From: an uncultured bacterium
GTDB lineage: Bacteria > Hydrogenedentota > Hydrogenedentia > Hydrogenedentales > JAEUWI01
Direction of reading: 5' to 3'
Length of the DNA: 6,970 nucleotides
Assembly: GCA_937895305.1 (NCBI GenBank)
Contig: CALAXS010000587.1
Coordinates: forward strand, 1-6,970
Shown here: positions 1 through 5,668 of the stretch, one piece after another
Layout: every line of letters begins with the position of its first letter
Position numbering within the stretch: position 1 is the first letter of the stretch
Position numbers and translations under genes: made by a program
Notes under the pieces: generated by a model
The model's input: only the letters and a program-made list of their open reading frames with translations
Database searches by the model: none
What the model was told of the DNA's origin: nothing

Positions 1-1
1 G

Positions 2-112
2 TCGTGCAGATTCACGAGCACGGGACAGTGCAGGCAGCAGGATTGCCGCCAGGATGCCGATGATGGCAATGACCACCAGCAGCTCGATTAGGGTAAAACC
101 TTTTCTACGCAT
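2..112 (-). CDS. Type IV pilin-like / pseudopilin protein, N-terminal fragment (partial)
   Basis: Thirty-seven codons are visible before the gene leaves the window at its left edge. The protein begins MRRKGFTLIELLVVIAIIG, which is a class III (type IV prepilin) signal: a short basic leader, cleavage by a prepilin peptidase between G5 and F6, a Glu at mature position 5, and then a hydrophobic helix. The segment after it, LLPALSRARES, is typical of the large families of planctomycete and Lentisphaerae-type prepilin proteins with a DUF1559-like or H-X9-DG body, but that body lies outside the window. The ATG at 110-112 is supported by an AAGGAG 8 nt upstream. The gene is divergent from the protease gene at 344. 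Whether it is a structural pilin, a minor pilin or a secretion pseudopilin cannot be told from the N-terminus. Confidence 0.9.
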   Translation of the reverse strand, partial: MRRKGFTLIELLVVIAIIGILAAILLPALSRARESAR

Positions 113-120
113 TATGAGTT

Positions 121-126
121 CTCCTT
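121..126 (-). promoter_or_regulatory. Shine-Dalgarno site of the pilin-like gene
   Basis: The minus strand reads AAGGAG here, 8 nt before the ATG at 112-110. It is the strongest RBS in the window and fixes the start of the pilin-like gene. Confidence 0.85.
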
Positions 127-134
127 ATGATTTC

Positions 135-169
135 GGTGGTTCATAGGTATAACCCGCCCGCTAACCACC
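135..169 (-). repeat. Inverted repeat in the pilin-gene leader
   Basis: GGTGGTT at 135-141 is the exact reverse complement of AACCACC at 163-169. The arms are 7 bp with a 21-nt spacer. The repeat lies between the predicted start of transcription (near 180) and the RBS of the pilin-like gene, so it could form a hairpin in the leader mRNA or be a dyad operator. No T-run follows it on the minus strand, so it is not a terminator. Function is unknown. Confidence 0.45.
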
Positions 170-186
170 TCAACAGGCGTAGTTCT

Positions 187-215
187 ATAATAGGGGTTAT
201 CACCAGAGGTTGCAA
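187..215 (-). promoter_or_regulatory. Predicted sigma70-type promoter of the pilin-like gene
   Basis: On the minus strand a -35 box TTGCAA (215-210) and a -10 box TATTAT (192-187) are separated by exactly 17 bp. This is close to consensus. Transcription would start near 180 and give a leader of about 68 nt before the ATG at 112. The assignment rests on sequence match only. Confidence 0.6.
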
Positions 216-259
216 GTATAAAAGGGGGGGCGCTCGTGACAGGCTGATAGAGTGCTGCA

Positions 260-288
260 TTGTCCTTGTTTATTGGGTATGATAGTAT
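260..288 (+). promoter_or_regulatory. Weak candidate promoter for the htrA-like pair
   Basis: TTGTCC at 260-265 and TAGTAT at 283-288 are separated by 17 bp. An overlapping TATGAT at 278-283 is a better -10 box but has no good -35 at the right distance. Either would start transcription around 290-295, just upstream of the preferred ATG at 344. This also argues against translation from the in-frame TTG at 260, which overlaps the putative -35 box. Confidence 0.3.
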
Positions 289-331
289 CTTGGGGTGTGT
301 GGATGGACTGGAGCAATTGCTCCAAACGTGC

Positions 332-335
332 AAGG
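332..335 (+). promoter_or_regulatory. Shine-Dalgarno site choosing the htrA-like start
   Basis: AAGG lies 8 nt before the ATG at 344. Starting there gives a basic N-terminus followed directly by a hydrophobic export signal. The longer in-frame TTG start at 260 would put 28 unrelated residues in front of the signal peptide. Confidence 0.55.
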
Positions 336-343
336 TTAATTTT

Positions 344-2383
344 ATGAAGCGGTTTGTCAGTTTTGCAGGAAGTTTCTGGTCGATAGTGCTGTTGGGTGTG
401 GTTGGGCTGGCGGTGGATGGTGTGGCGGAGTCGAGTGTACGTGCACAGGTGGATGCTGCGGTGGCCGCCGTGAAGCCTGCCCTGGTGCGGATTCATGTGG
501 TGGAGACCTATTATAGTGAAGGGCGTGAGATGAAGTATGAGGCGTCGGGCAGTGGTGCGGTCATCACGCCGGAGGGTCATGTCATCACGAATCATCATGT
601 GGCGGGGCATGCCATGCAGATCAAGTGCACGTTTTCGGATAAGGAGGAGGTGTCGGCTGAACTGGTGGCGGGGGATCCACTCACGGATATCGCCATTATC
701 AAGCTGAAGAATGAAGATGGTCGTAAATTCCCCACGGTCGCCTTTGGCGATTCTGCTGCGGTGCGTGTGGGGGATGTGGTGCTGTCTATGGGCAGTCCAC
801 GCGCCTTATCGCAGTCGGTAACCCAGGGGATAGTGAGTAATACGGAGATGATTCTGCCGAATTGGCTGAATCGTTTTGGTGGCCTACAGCAGGATGGTGA
901 AGATGTAGGCGGTCTGGTGCGCTGGATAGCCCATGATGCAGAGATTCATGGGGGCAATTCCGGTGGACCGTTGGTGAATCTGGAGGGGAAGATTATCGGT
1001 ATTAACGAAATCAAGATGGGCCTTGCCGGAGCGATTCCGGGTAATCTGGCGAAGAGCGTGGCGGAAACGATTATTGCAGAGGGCAAGGTGGATCGGGCCT
1101 GGCTGGGGGTCGAGGTGCAGCCGCGACTCAAGGGGTCGGACCTGAAAACGGGTGCGCTGGTAGGGGGCGTACTCAAGGGGGCCCCTGCGGATGTGGGCGG
1201 TATTCAATCGGGCGATGTTATTTTGAAGGTGGGTACATCGGAAGTGGATGTGCAATTCGCGGAACAGTTACCGGATTTCAACTGGATCGTGTCGCAGTTG
1301 CCTATTGGTGAGGATGTGGCACTGGTGGTGCTGCGTGATGGCAAGGAAGAGACCATAACGGTTAAGACCGAAGTGCGTGTGCCCCGTGAGCCGAAGCAGC
1401 ACGAGCTGAAGCAATGGGGCATCACGGTGCGTAACATATCGTTTATGATGGCGAAGGAATTGAAACGAAAGAATACGGATGGCGTGTTGATCACTTCGGT
1501 GCGTCCTGGCGGTCCTGCGGGTGATGCCAAGCCTGTACTTAATCCCCTGGATATTATGGTGGGGGTCAATAGCAAGTCCATCAAGTCGGTGGAAGATCTG
1601 ATAGATTTCACGGAGGAACTCACTGCGGATACCACGGAGCCGCTGCCGGTGTTGCTTCGTTTTGAGCGGAAAACGGGCCAGTATGTGACCGTGGTTGAAG
1701 TAGGTATCCCAGAATTGTCCAATCCTGGTCTCCAGGTGAAGAAGGCGTGGCTGCCCGTGGATACACAGGTGCTCACGCGGGACATTGCCCGGTTAATGGG
1801 TGATGAGGCTTTAACGGGTTTCCGCGTGACCAATGTGTATAAGGACAGTACGGCAGAAAAAGGGGGTGTCGCGGTGGGTGACTTGATTTTTGATGTGGAT
1901 GGGGAGAAGCTTACAGCGAATGCTTCGGAACATGCTGAAGAGCTTGAGGCAATAATCAGACAGTACAAGGTGGGGGATGCGGTGGAGTTAGGTGTGCTGC
2001 GCGATGGGGAAACAGTGAAGTTGGCTGTGGAATTGGTTCGTTCTCCCCGCAAGGACCGTGAGATGAAAAAATACCGTAATGATATATTTGAGTTTACGGT
2101 GCGGGATATGGCTTTCTTTGATCGTGCCAATGAGCAACTTGAAGAGAAGGTGCAGGGTGTCTTGGTGGATGATGTGAAATCCGGCGGTTGGGCCGCATTG
2201 GGTTCGTTGGGCGTAGGGGATTTGATTCTGGATGTGGATGGTGTTTCGACACCCGATTCAGCAGCAATGAAGTCAACGATGGAGGCCATCGAAGCAGCCA
2301 GGCCTGAGCAGGTTGTGTTGCGGGTACTTCGCGGGGTCCACACATTCTTTATCGAATTAGAACCGAAATGGGAACAATCCTGA
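344..2383 (+). CDS. HtrA/Deg-family serine protease with four PDZ domains, exported
   Basis: This is a 679-residue trypsin-like protease of the HtrA/DegP type (S1C), which degrades or chaperones misfolded envelope proteins. Residues 1 to about 34 look like a Sec signal peptide (MKRF followed by a hydrophobic stretch; cleavage likely near VRA-QVD). The protease domain spans about 35-245. His85 lies in TNHHVAGH, Asp115 in DPLTDIAIIKL and Ser206 in GGNSGGPLVN, so the triad and oxyanion-loop motif are intact. Four PDZ-like modules follow, at about 253-345, 358-454, 469-567 and 582-672; they carry recurring signatures such as GDVILKV, DIMVGVN, GDLIFDVDG and GDLILDVDG. Classical DegP and DegQ have two PDZ domains in about 450-475 residues, so this protein is notably long. 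It is followed 17 nt later by a smaller paralogue. The protease call is secure; the number of PDZ domains is my reading of motifs. Confidence 0.93.
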   Translation: MKRFVSFAGSFWSIVLLGVVGLAVDGVAESSVRAQVDAAVAAVKPALVRIHVVETYYSEGREMKYEASGSGAVITPEGHVITNHHVAGHAMQIKCTFSDKEEVSAELVAGDPLTDIAIIKLKNEDGRKFPTVAFGDSAAVRVGDVVLSMGSPRALSQSVTQGIVSNTEMILPNWLNRFGGLQQDGEDVGGLVRWIAHDAEIHGGNSGGPLVNLEGKIIGINEIKMGLAGAIPGNLAKSVAETIIAEGKVDRAWLGVEVQPRLKGSDLKTGALVGGVLKGAPADVGGIQSGDVILKVGTSEVDVQFAEQLPDFNWIVSQLPIGEDVALVVLRDGKEETITVKTEVRVPREPKQHELKQWGITVRNISFMMAKELKRKNTDGVLITSVRPGGPAGDAKPVLNPLDIMVGVNSKSIKSVEDLIDFTEELTADTTEPLPVLLRFERKTGQYVTVVEVGIPELSNPGLQVKKAWLPVDTQVLTRDIARLMGDEALTGFRVTNVYKDSTAEKGGVAVGDLIFDVDGEKLTANASEHAEELEAIIRQYKVGDAVELGVLRDGETVKLAVELVRSPRKDREMKKYRNDIFEFTVRDMAFFDRANEQLEEKVQGVLVDDVKSGGWAALGSLGVGDLILDVDGVSTPDSAAMKSTMEAIEAARPEQVVLRVLRGVHTFFIELEPKWEQS

Positions 2384-2400
2384 GCAGTGAAAGGGATATG

Positions 2401-3204
2401 ATGTTAAGTATACAACGAAAGATTATGGGCCTGACTTTGGCCGTGTTGATCTGTGGTGGAGCAACGGCAGGCGAGGTGGAAGAACAAGGCCGTGCGATTC
2501 TGGAAAAGAACAAGGCGGCCGTGGTGACGGTTCAACTGGTGATAAAAGAAAAGTTTGCTATGAATGGCATGGCCAACGAGGGCGAATCAAAACAGGAGGC
2601 GACAGGTACGGTAATTTCGCCGGAGGGCCTTACCATTCTTTCGCTTATCGCAACGGACCCGACAACCATGTATGAGTCTATGGGTATGGGCGATGATTTC
2701 CAGGTGGACAGCGAATTGACCAGTGTGAATATTCTGACGGAGGATGGGGGAGAGATCGCTGCGGAGATTATATTGCGGGACACGGTGCTGGATTTGGCGT
2801 ACCTGCGTCCGGTAAAGAAACCGGAAACCGCTATGGCCTATGTTGATCTTGCTCAGGCTGGTGAGGTCGATGTGCTGGATAGAGTCATAACCATCAACCG
2901 TCTTGGGCGTGTAGCCAAGCGTATACATGGTGCCTCCTTTGAGCGTATCGTGGCCAAAGTGACCAAACCGCGAACATTTTACATTCCCGGTAGCGATCCA
3001 TCCTCTACGGCCCTTGGTTCGCCTGCGTTTACTATGGATGGAAAAATTGTCGGAATTTTTGTGCTTCGCATGATTAAAGCAAATGGTGGCGGTGGCAGTA
3101 TGTTTGGGGGTATGGATAATGTGAGTTCTATTATCTGCACCGCAGAAGATATCCTGGAAGGGGTGGAGCAAGTGCCGCCCTATGAAGCTGAAAAAAGTGA
3201 ATAA
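2401..3204 (+). CDS. Exported HtrA-like pseudoprotease lacking catalytic His and Ser
   Basis: This 267-residue protein begins with a likely Sec signal peptide (MLSIQRKIMG, a hydrophobic core, then ATAG before EVEEQ). Its body aligns with the protease domain of the upstream gene. GTVISPEG matches GAVITPEG, DTVLDLAYL matches DPLTDIAII, and MDGKIVGI matches LEGKIIGI. In ungapped alignment the catalytic His falls on Ile83 and the catalytic Ser on Leu205 (TALGSP in place of GNSGGP). Only Asp131 of the triad remains, so it should be proteolytically dead. There is no PDZ domain. It probably shares a transcript with the active protease 17 nt upstream, which suggests an adaptor, inhibitor or substrate-binding partner role; that role is inference. 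I chose ATG 2401, 5 nt after AAAGGG. ATG 2398 or the in-frame ATG 2368 overlapping the previous gene are less likely. Confidence 0.8.
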   Translation: MLSIQRKIMGLTLAVLICGGATAGEVEEQGRAILEKNKAAVVTVQLVIKEKFAMNGMANEGESKQEATGTVISPEGLTILSLIATDPTTMYESMGMGDDFQVDSELTSVNILTEDGGEIAAEIILRDTVLDLAYLRPVKKPETAMAYVDLAQAGEVDVLDRVITINRLGRVAKRIHGASFERIVAKVTKPRTFYIPGSDPSSTALGSPAFTMDGKIVGIFVLRMIKANGGGGSMFGGMDNVSSIICTAEDILEGVEQVPPYEAEKSE

Positions 3205-3235
3205 CATGGATTAAAACGGGCAGACCCGTTGTTAT
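3201..3235 (+). repeat. Hairpin after the pseudoprotease gene
   Basis: AACGGG (3215-3220) and CCCGTT (3225-3230) form a 6-bp stem with a 4-nt loop. ATAAC (3201-3205) can pair with GTTAT (3231-3235) to extend it across a one-sided bulge. The stop codon of the pseudoprotease lies inside the outer arm. No T-run follows, so it is more likely an mRNA 3'-end or processing structure than a full intrinsic terminator. Confidence 0.4.
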
Positions 3236-3249
3236 AAGTGCTACCAACA

Positions 3250-3276
3250 GGGACGAGGTACCATCGTCCCTCTTTT
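3250..3276 (+). terminator. Hairpin with short U-tract, terminator or leader attenuator
   Basis: GGGACGA (3250-3256) and TCGTCCC (3264-3270) form a 7-bp GC-rich stem with a 7-nt loop, followed by TCTTTTC. It resembles a Rho-independent terminator for the protease pair. It ends only 15 nt before the start codon of the SDR gene, leaving no room for a promoter downstream of it. The pterin operon must therefore either start upstream and read through this hairpin, or be served by read-through from the protease genes. Confidence 0.55.
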
Positions 3277-3291
3277 CATTAAAAGGATGTT

Positions 3292-4047
3292 ATGGAGCCA
3301 CTGACGAACATAAGCCTCACAGGAAAGACGGCCCTCATAACGGGGGGCGCTCGTCGTCTGGGTGCTGCCATTGCGCAGGGCCTGGCACAGGCTGGAACGA
3401 ATGTGGTGATTCACTTTAACCAGAGTGAAGCTGATGCTGTGTCCTTGGCGGATACGTTGGGAAAACAAGGCGTGCAGGCCTGGACCGTACAGGCAGATTT
3501 ACAAAACGAAGCAGAAGTTGGAGGACTCATTGATAAAGCAGCAGCAATGTGTGCTTCCATCGATTTCCTCATCAATAATGCGAGTGTGTTTGAGGAAAGT
3601 TCACTGGACACCGTTGATGAAATGCAGTTATTGAAGAATATGAAAATCAATGCCTGGGCACCGCTCATACTCGCGCGTAATTTTTCGCAGGTCATGCCTG
3701 CTGGTGCTATTATCAATATGCTGGACACAAAGGTACTGGGGTATGACCGCGAACACCTGGCTTATCACTTGAGTAAACGTTGTCTTAACGATAGTACGAA
3801 AATATTGGCGACAGAGCTTGCGCCCGATTTTCGGGTGAATGCCGTTGCACCGGGTCTGGTACTTGGTCCGTCGGGTAAGGGTGAAACATACCTTAAAGAT
3901 TTGGCCGACACCGTTCCCTTGCAGGGCTATAGTGGGCCCGAGGCGGTGGTTGAGGCGGTGCTGTTTTTGTTGCGAAGTGCCTTCATAACCGGACAAACAA
4001 TTTACATTGACGGGGGGCGCCACCTCCATGGGAGTTTTTATGGCTGA
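3292..4047 (+). CDS. folM: Pteridine reductase-type SDR (FolM/PTR1-like dihydropterin reductase)
   Basis: This 251-residue short-chain dehydrogenase/reductase is expected to reduce dihydropterins (dihydromonapterin, possibly dihydrofolate) with NADPH in the cytoplasm. The Rossmann motif is TGGARRLG (17-24), with Arg22 matching the arginine of the pteridine-reductase form TGxxxRLG. NNAS is at 95-98 and the active-site YHLSK gives Tyr158 and Lys162. Where ordinary SDRs have a catalytic Ser there is Asp145 in INMLD, 13 residues before the Tyr. That is the Asp-Tyr-Lys arrangement and spacing of Leishmania PTR1, and E. coli FolM is similar. The C-terminal ITGQTIYIDGG motif is complete. AAGGA lies 4 nt before ATG 3292. 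It is the first gene of a pterin operon and overlaps the next by 8 nt. The family is clear; the exact substrate is inferred from motifs and neighbours. Confidence 0.85.
   Translation: MEPLTNISLTGKTALITGGARRLGAAIAQGLAQAGTNVVIHFNQSEADAVSLADTLGKQGVQAWTVQADLQNEAEVGGLIDKAAAMCASIDFLINNASVFEESSLDTVDEMQLLKNMKINAWAPLILARNFSQVMPAGAIINMLDTKVLGYDREHLAYHLSKRCLNDSTKILATELAPDFRVNAVAPGLVLGPSGKGETYLKDLADTVPLQGYSGPEAVVEAVLFLLRSAFITGQTIYIDGGRHLHGSFYG
4030..4034 (+). promoter_or_regulatory. Shine-Dalgarno site of the folB-type gene, inside the SDR gene
   Basis: GGGAG ends 5 nt before ATG 4040 and lies within the last codons of the SDR gene. It supports the short start over the in-frame TTG at 4007, and implies coupled translation across the 8-nt overlap. 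Confidence 0.65.
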
Positions 4048-4411
4048 GCATTGCGTGGATAAAATATATATTCGAAACCTGGCACTGCGCTGCATTATTG
4101 GGATTTATCCCGAGGAGCGCGAGAACAAGCAGGACGTAATGGTTAACATCGTCATGGGTCTAGACCTCGTAAAGCCCGGTCTCAGCGACGACATTGAGGA
4201 TACAGTGAATTATAAATCCATTAAGAAAGAGGTCCTCGCGCTCGTAGAGGCATCAGACTTTTTTCTGGTGGAGAAGATGGCCCAGGAAATCGCTACGCTT
4301 TGCCTTGCTGATACACGTGTTGCCCATGTTACCGTTACCGTAGATAAACCGGGGGCATTGCGATTTGCAGAAAGTGTGGCAGTGGAGATATATCGGGAGC
4401 AATCTGCGTGA
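4040..4411 (+). CDS. folB: Dihydroneopterin aldolase / epimerase (FolB/FolX family)
   Basis: This 123-residue protein has the family's normal length. FolB cleaves 7,8-dihydroneopterin to 6-hydroxymethyl-dihydropterin and glycolaldehyde; FolX epimerises dihydroneopterin triphosphate. Conserved positions are Glu26 in GIYPEE, Tyr58 in VNYKS, pterin-anchoring Glu78 in FFLVEKM and Lys103 in VDKPGALRFAESV, which are the active-site set of the family. The overall pattern (RNLALRCIIGI, KQDVMVNI, DDIEDTVNYKS, LRFAESV) also closely resembles E. coli FolX. Because folK follows directly, I favour the aldolase, but the FolM-like gene upstream makes the epimerase, or a dual activity, a serious alternative. 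The ATG lies 8 nt inside the previous gene, and the stop TGA overlaps the GTG start of folK. Confidence 0.85.
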   Translation: MAEHCVDKIYIRNLALRCIIGIYPEERENKQDVMVNIVMGLDLVKPGLSDDIEDTVNYKSIKKEVLALVEASDFFLVEKMAQEIATLCLADTRVAHVTVTVDKPGALRFAESVAVEIYREQSA

Positions 4412-4938
4412 GCTCGGAGAGCACGGTGCAAGTGCTTATAGGACTGGGCTCTAACATCGAAGCGGAAGCCCACTTCACTCGCGCCTTGCAGGCACTCAGT
4501 AAACAATTGAATATCCTCGGTATTTCGACGGTGTACCGTAGTCCTGCAATTGGTCGCCCTGAGCAGCCGGAATACCTGAATACGGTGGTTCTGGTTGAGA
4601 CGACTTTAGATGTATTAGAATTAAAAGAGTCGGTTTTAGTGCCCATTGAATTTGAACTGGGACGCGTACGCAGTGAAGATCGCTACGCGGCGCGTACCAT
4701 CGATCTGGATATTGTTCTTTATGGCGATCTCGTACTTCATACACCGGGTTTGACCATCCCCGATCCGGACCTTGGAGAGCGTGCCTTTCTCGCAGCAGGT
4801 GCGGCGGAACTGTTGCCCAATGCTATACTACCCGGAACGCAGAAACCGCTCAGGGCCATGTGTAATACAAATGAAATCGCGATGCTCCAGATCGAGCGCG
4901 CATTTACCGATACCCTACGGGAGACCTTTATACAATGA
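4408..4938 (+). CDS. folK: 6-hydroxymethyl-7,8-dihydropterin pyrophosphokinase (HPPK)
   Basis: The 176-residue product transfers pyrophosphate from ATP to 6-hydroxymethyl-7,8-dihydropterin, the step before dihydropteroate synthase. The N-terminus has the family motif GLGSNIE (12-18). STVYRSPAIGRPEQPEYLN (40-58) is the pterin-binding region, and the HPPK signature DRYAARTIDLDIVLYGD (91-107) supplies the two Mg2+-binding aspartates Asp99 and Asp101. IPDPDLGERAFLAAGAAEL (117-135) is the usual conserved C-terminal block (typically IPHP in this position). It is slightly longer than E. coli HPPK because of about 20 extra C-terminal residues of no recognised motif. The start is GTG in a GTGA overlap with the previous stop, with GGGAG 8 nt upstream. 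The stop overlaps the folE start as ATGA, so translation is probably coupled along the operon. Confidence 0.93.
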   Translation: MSSESTVQVLIGLGSNIEAEAHFTRALQALSKQLNILGISTVYRSPAIGRPEQPEYLNTVVLVETTLDVLELKESVLVPIEFELGRVRSEDRYAARTIDLDIVLYGDLVLHTPGLTIPDPDLGERAFLAAGAAELLPNAILPGTQKPLRAMCNTNEIAMLQIERAFTDTLRETFIQ

Positions 4939-5507
4939 ACAAAGAACGTGTAGCCGAATTAATCACAGAACTACTCAAAGAGATAGGCGAAGACCCCCAA
5001 CGCGAAGGATTGCAAAAGACCCCCATGCGCGTCGCCAAAGCCTACGAATTTCTCACCTCGGGCTACAATAAAAATATCGAAGAAATCGTGAATGATGCAG
5101 TATTCAAATCTGAATCAAACAACATGATCATTTCGCGGGATATTGAGATCTACAGCCTCTGCGAGCATCACATGCTCCCCTTCTTCGGGCGTTGCCACAT
5201 TGGCTATATCGCCGAAGATATAGTGCTCGGTCTCAGCAAACTCGCGCGCATCGTAGATTTCTATGCGCGACGCCTGCAGATCCAGGAGCGACTTACCGCA
5301 CAAATTGCCGAAGAGATTATGCGGCAGACGGGTGCTGAAGGGGTTGGTGTTGTTATTGAATGCCGTCACCTCTGTAGCATGATGCGTGGCGTGGAAAAAC
5401 AGAACTCCGTCATGACCACGTCCTCCGTCCTGGGCAGCTTTCACGACGAAGATGTAACCAGAAAAGAGTTTCTTGGCCTCATCAGTCGCGACATCCGGTC
5501 GATATAG
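4935..5507 (+). CDS. folE: GTP cyclohydrolase I, type IA
   Basis: This 190-residue enzyme converts GTP to 7,8-dihydroneopterin triphosphate and formate, the entry step to folate and tetrahydropterins, and works as a cytoplasmic homodecamer in known members. The Zn2+ ligands are all present: Cys76 and His79 in SLCEHHMLPF, and Cys147 in CRHLCSMMRG. The catalytic-domain blocks GYIAEDIVLGLSKLARIVD (90-108) and RRLQIQERLTAQIAEEI (112-128) are typical, and TPMRVAKAY (29-37) marks the N-terminal domain. This is the zinc-dependent folE form, not FolE2. ATG 4935 overlaps the folK stop by 4 nt. A GGGAG lies 12 nt upstream, a long spacing that makes coupling to folK translation likely. Its coding strand is C-rich compared with the G-rich protease genes. 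Confidence is very high. Confidence 0.96.
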   Translation: MNKERVAELITELLKEIGEDPQREGLQKTPMRVAKAYEFLTSGYNKNIEEIVNDAVFKSESNNMIISRDIEIYSLCEHHMLPFFGRCHIGYIAEDIVLGLSKLARIVDFYARRLQIQERLTAQIAEEIMRQTGAEGVGVVIECRHLCSMMRGVEKQNSVMTTSSVLGSFHDEDVTRKEFLGLISRDIRSI

Positions 5508-5548
5508 CAGGCAGAGACCGGGTGCCTATCCGGGGTATTTGGTATAGC

Positions 5549-5578
5549 TTGCCAGCTTATCAATGTACTTGCTATGAT
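5549..5578 (+). promoter_or_regulatory. Predicted promoter of tRNA-Ala
   Basis: TTGCCA (5549-5554) and TATGAT (5573-5578) are 18 bp apart, and TGC directly before the -10 box makes an extended -10 element. Transcription would start near 5585, a few bases before the mature tRNA 5' end at 5593. No strong terminator separates this from folE. Confidence 0.6.
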
Positions 5579-5592
5579 GAGCTGTCAGAAAT

Positions 5593-5668
5593 GGGGCTGT
5601 AGCTCAGTTGGGAGAGTGCTGCGTTCGCAATGCAGAGGTCGAGGGTTCGATCCCCTTCAGCTCCACCA
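5593..5668 (+). tRNA. tRNA-Ala(CGC), decodes GCG, CCA encoded
   Basis: All four arms fold. The acceptor stem pairs GGGGCTG (5593-5599) with CAGCTCC (5658-5664), with discriminator A5665 and encoded CCA at 5666-5668. The D stem pairs 5602-5605 with 5614-5617. The anticodon stem pairs 5619-5623 with 5631-5635 around the loop TTCGCAA, giving anticodon CGC at 5626-5628. The T stem pairs 5641-5645 with 5653-5657 around TTCGATC. The G3-U70 wobble pair (5595 with 5662), the main alanine identity element, is present. The gene appears intact, although the recombinase gene on the other strand runs into it, as expected if an element integrated at its 3' end and restored the sequence. Confidence 0.97.

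Noticed and set aside
224..236. GGGGGGCGCTCGT shared with 3343-3355 in the SDR gene
   Set aside because: The second copy encodes the Gly-Gly-Ala-Arg of the cofactor motif. The match is short and G-run based, so it is probably chance.
260..343. In-frame TTG extension of the HtrA-like protein
   Set aside because: It adds 28 residues before a proper signal peptide, lacks a clear RBS, and overlaps the candidate promoter.
200..610. Minus-strand open frame across the divergent intergenic region
   Set aside because: It overlaps the start of the protease gene, is His/Arg-rich in a way typical of antisense frames, and crosses the pilin promoter.
1204..2343. Long open frame of 379 codons on the minus strand opposite the protease gene
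   Set aside because: It is a shadow of the HtrA-like gene: Ser/Thr-rich with no recognisable domain, and it lies wholly inside a well-supported coding region whose codon bias leaves the reverse frame open.
5516..5536. Possible terminator after folE (CCGG...CCGG)
   Set aside because: Only about 4 bp pair and no T-run follows, so it was not called.
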